A DNA stretch of 8,417 bases from Nitrogeniibacter sp041600915. GTDB lineage: Bacteria > Pseudomonadota > Gammaproteobacteria > Burkholderiales > Rhodocyclaceae. The position numbers and the translations under genes are program-made. The notes beneath the pieces were generated by a model that was not told the origin of the DNA, made no database searches, and was given only the letters and a program-made list of their open reading frames with translations. The stretch covers positions 1 through 8,417 of the forward strand of contig JBFIJC010000151.1 in assembly GCA_041600915.1 (NCBI GenBank), given 5' to 3'. Of this stretch, positions 8,417-8,417 are shown in pieces; within the stretch, counting starts at the first letter, position 1, and each line of letters begins with the position of its first letter.

Positions 8417-8417
8417 A

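Overview
The window holds the end of one housekeeping gene and a co-directional block of core-metabolism genes on the opposite strand. High GC, GC-biased third codon positions, the gene order aroB-dgt-gltB-gltD and the protein sequences suggest a betaproteobacterium, most likely of the Rhodocyclales (Azoarcus/Thauera type). The taxonomic call is inferred from recall of gene order and sequence style, not from a search.

Layout: on the + strand, positions 2-631 are the C-terminal half of acetate kinase (ackA). The convergent intergenic region 632-820 holds a REPIN-like inverted pair of REP elements (651-740) and a strong bidirectional intrinsic terminator (775-800). On the - strand, reading right to left, come the last 38 codons of aroB (3-dehydroquinate synthase), a complete dgt-like dNTP triphosphohydrolase gene whose start overlaps the aroB stop, a 222-nt intergenic region, then gltB and gltD, the large and small subunits of NADPH-dependent glutamate synthase, separated by a single base. 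No mobile genes, tRNAs, rRNAs or CRISPR arrays were seen.

The most interesting part is the dgt-gltB intergenic region (6960-7181). It contains a good sigma70-type promoter directed at gltB, a perfect 17-bp palindrome just upstream of the -35 box, a 10-bp direct repeat around the predicted transcription start, an intrinsic terminator located after the promoter but before gltB, and further inverted repeats before the gltB ribosome binding site. If the promoter is real, most transcripts would meet a terminator after about 70 nt. That suggests either a gltBD attenuator or a short terminated RNA, besides the simple role of ending the aroB-dgt transcript. This is a hypothesis from sequence layout only.

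Together, GltB and GltD make glutamate from glutamine and 2-oxoglutarate (nitrogen assimilation), AroB feeds the shikimate pathway, the Dgt-like enzyme acts on nucleotide pools, and AckA links acetyl phosphate to acetate and ATP. Apart from the gltB leader and the REPIN, this is an ordinary chromosomal core region.
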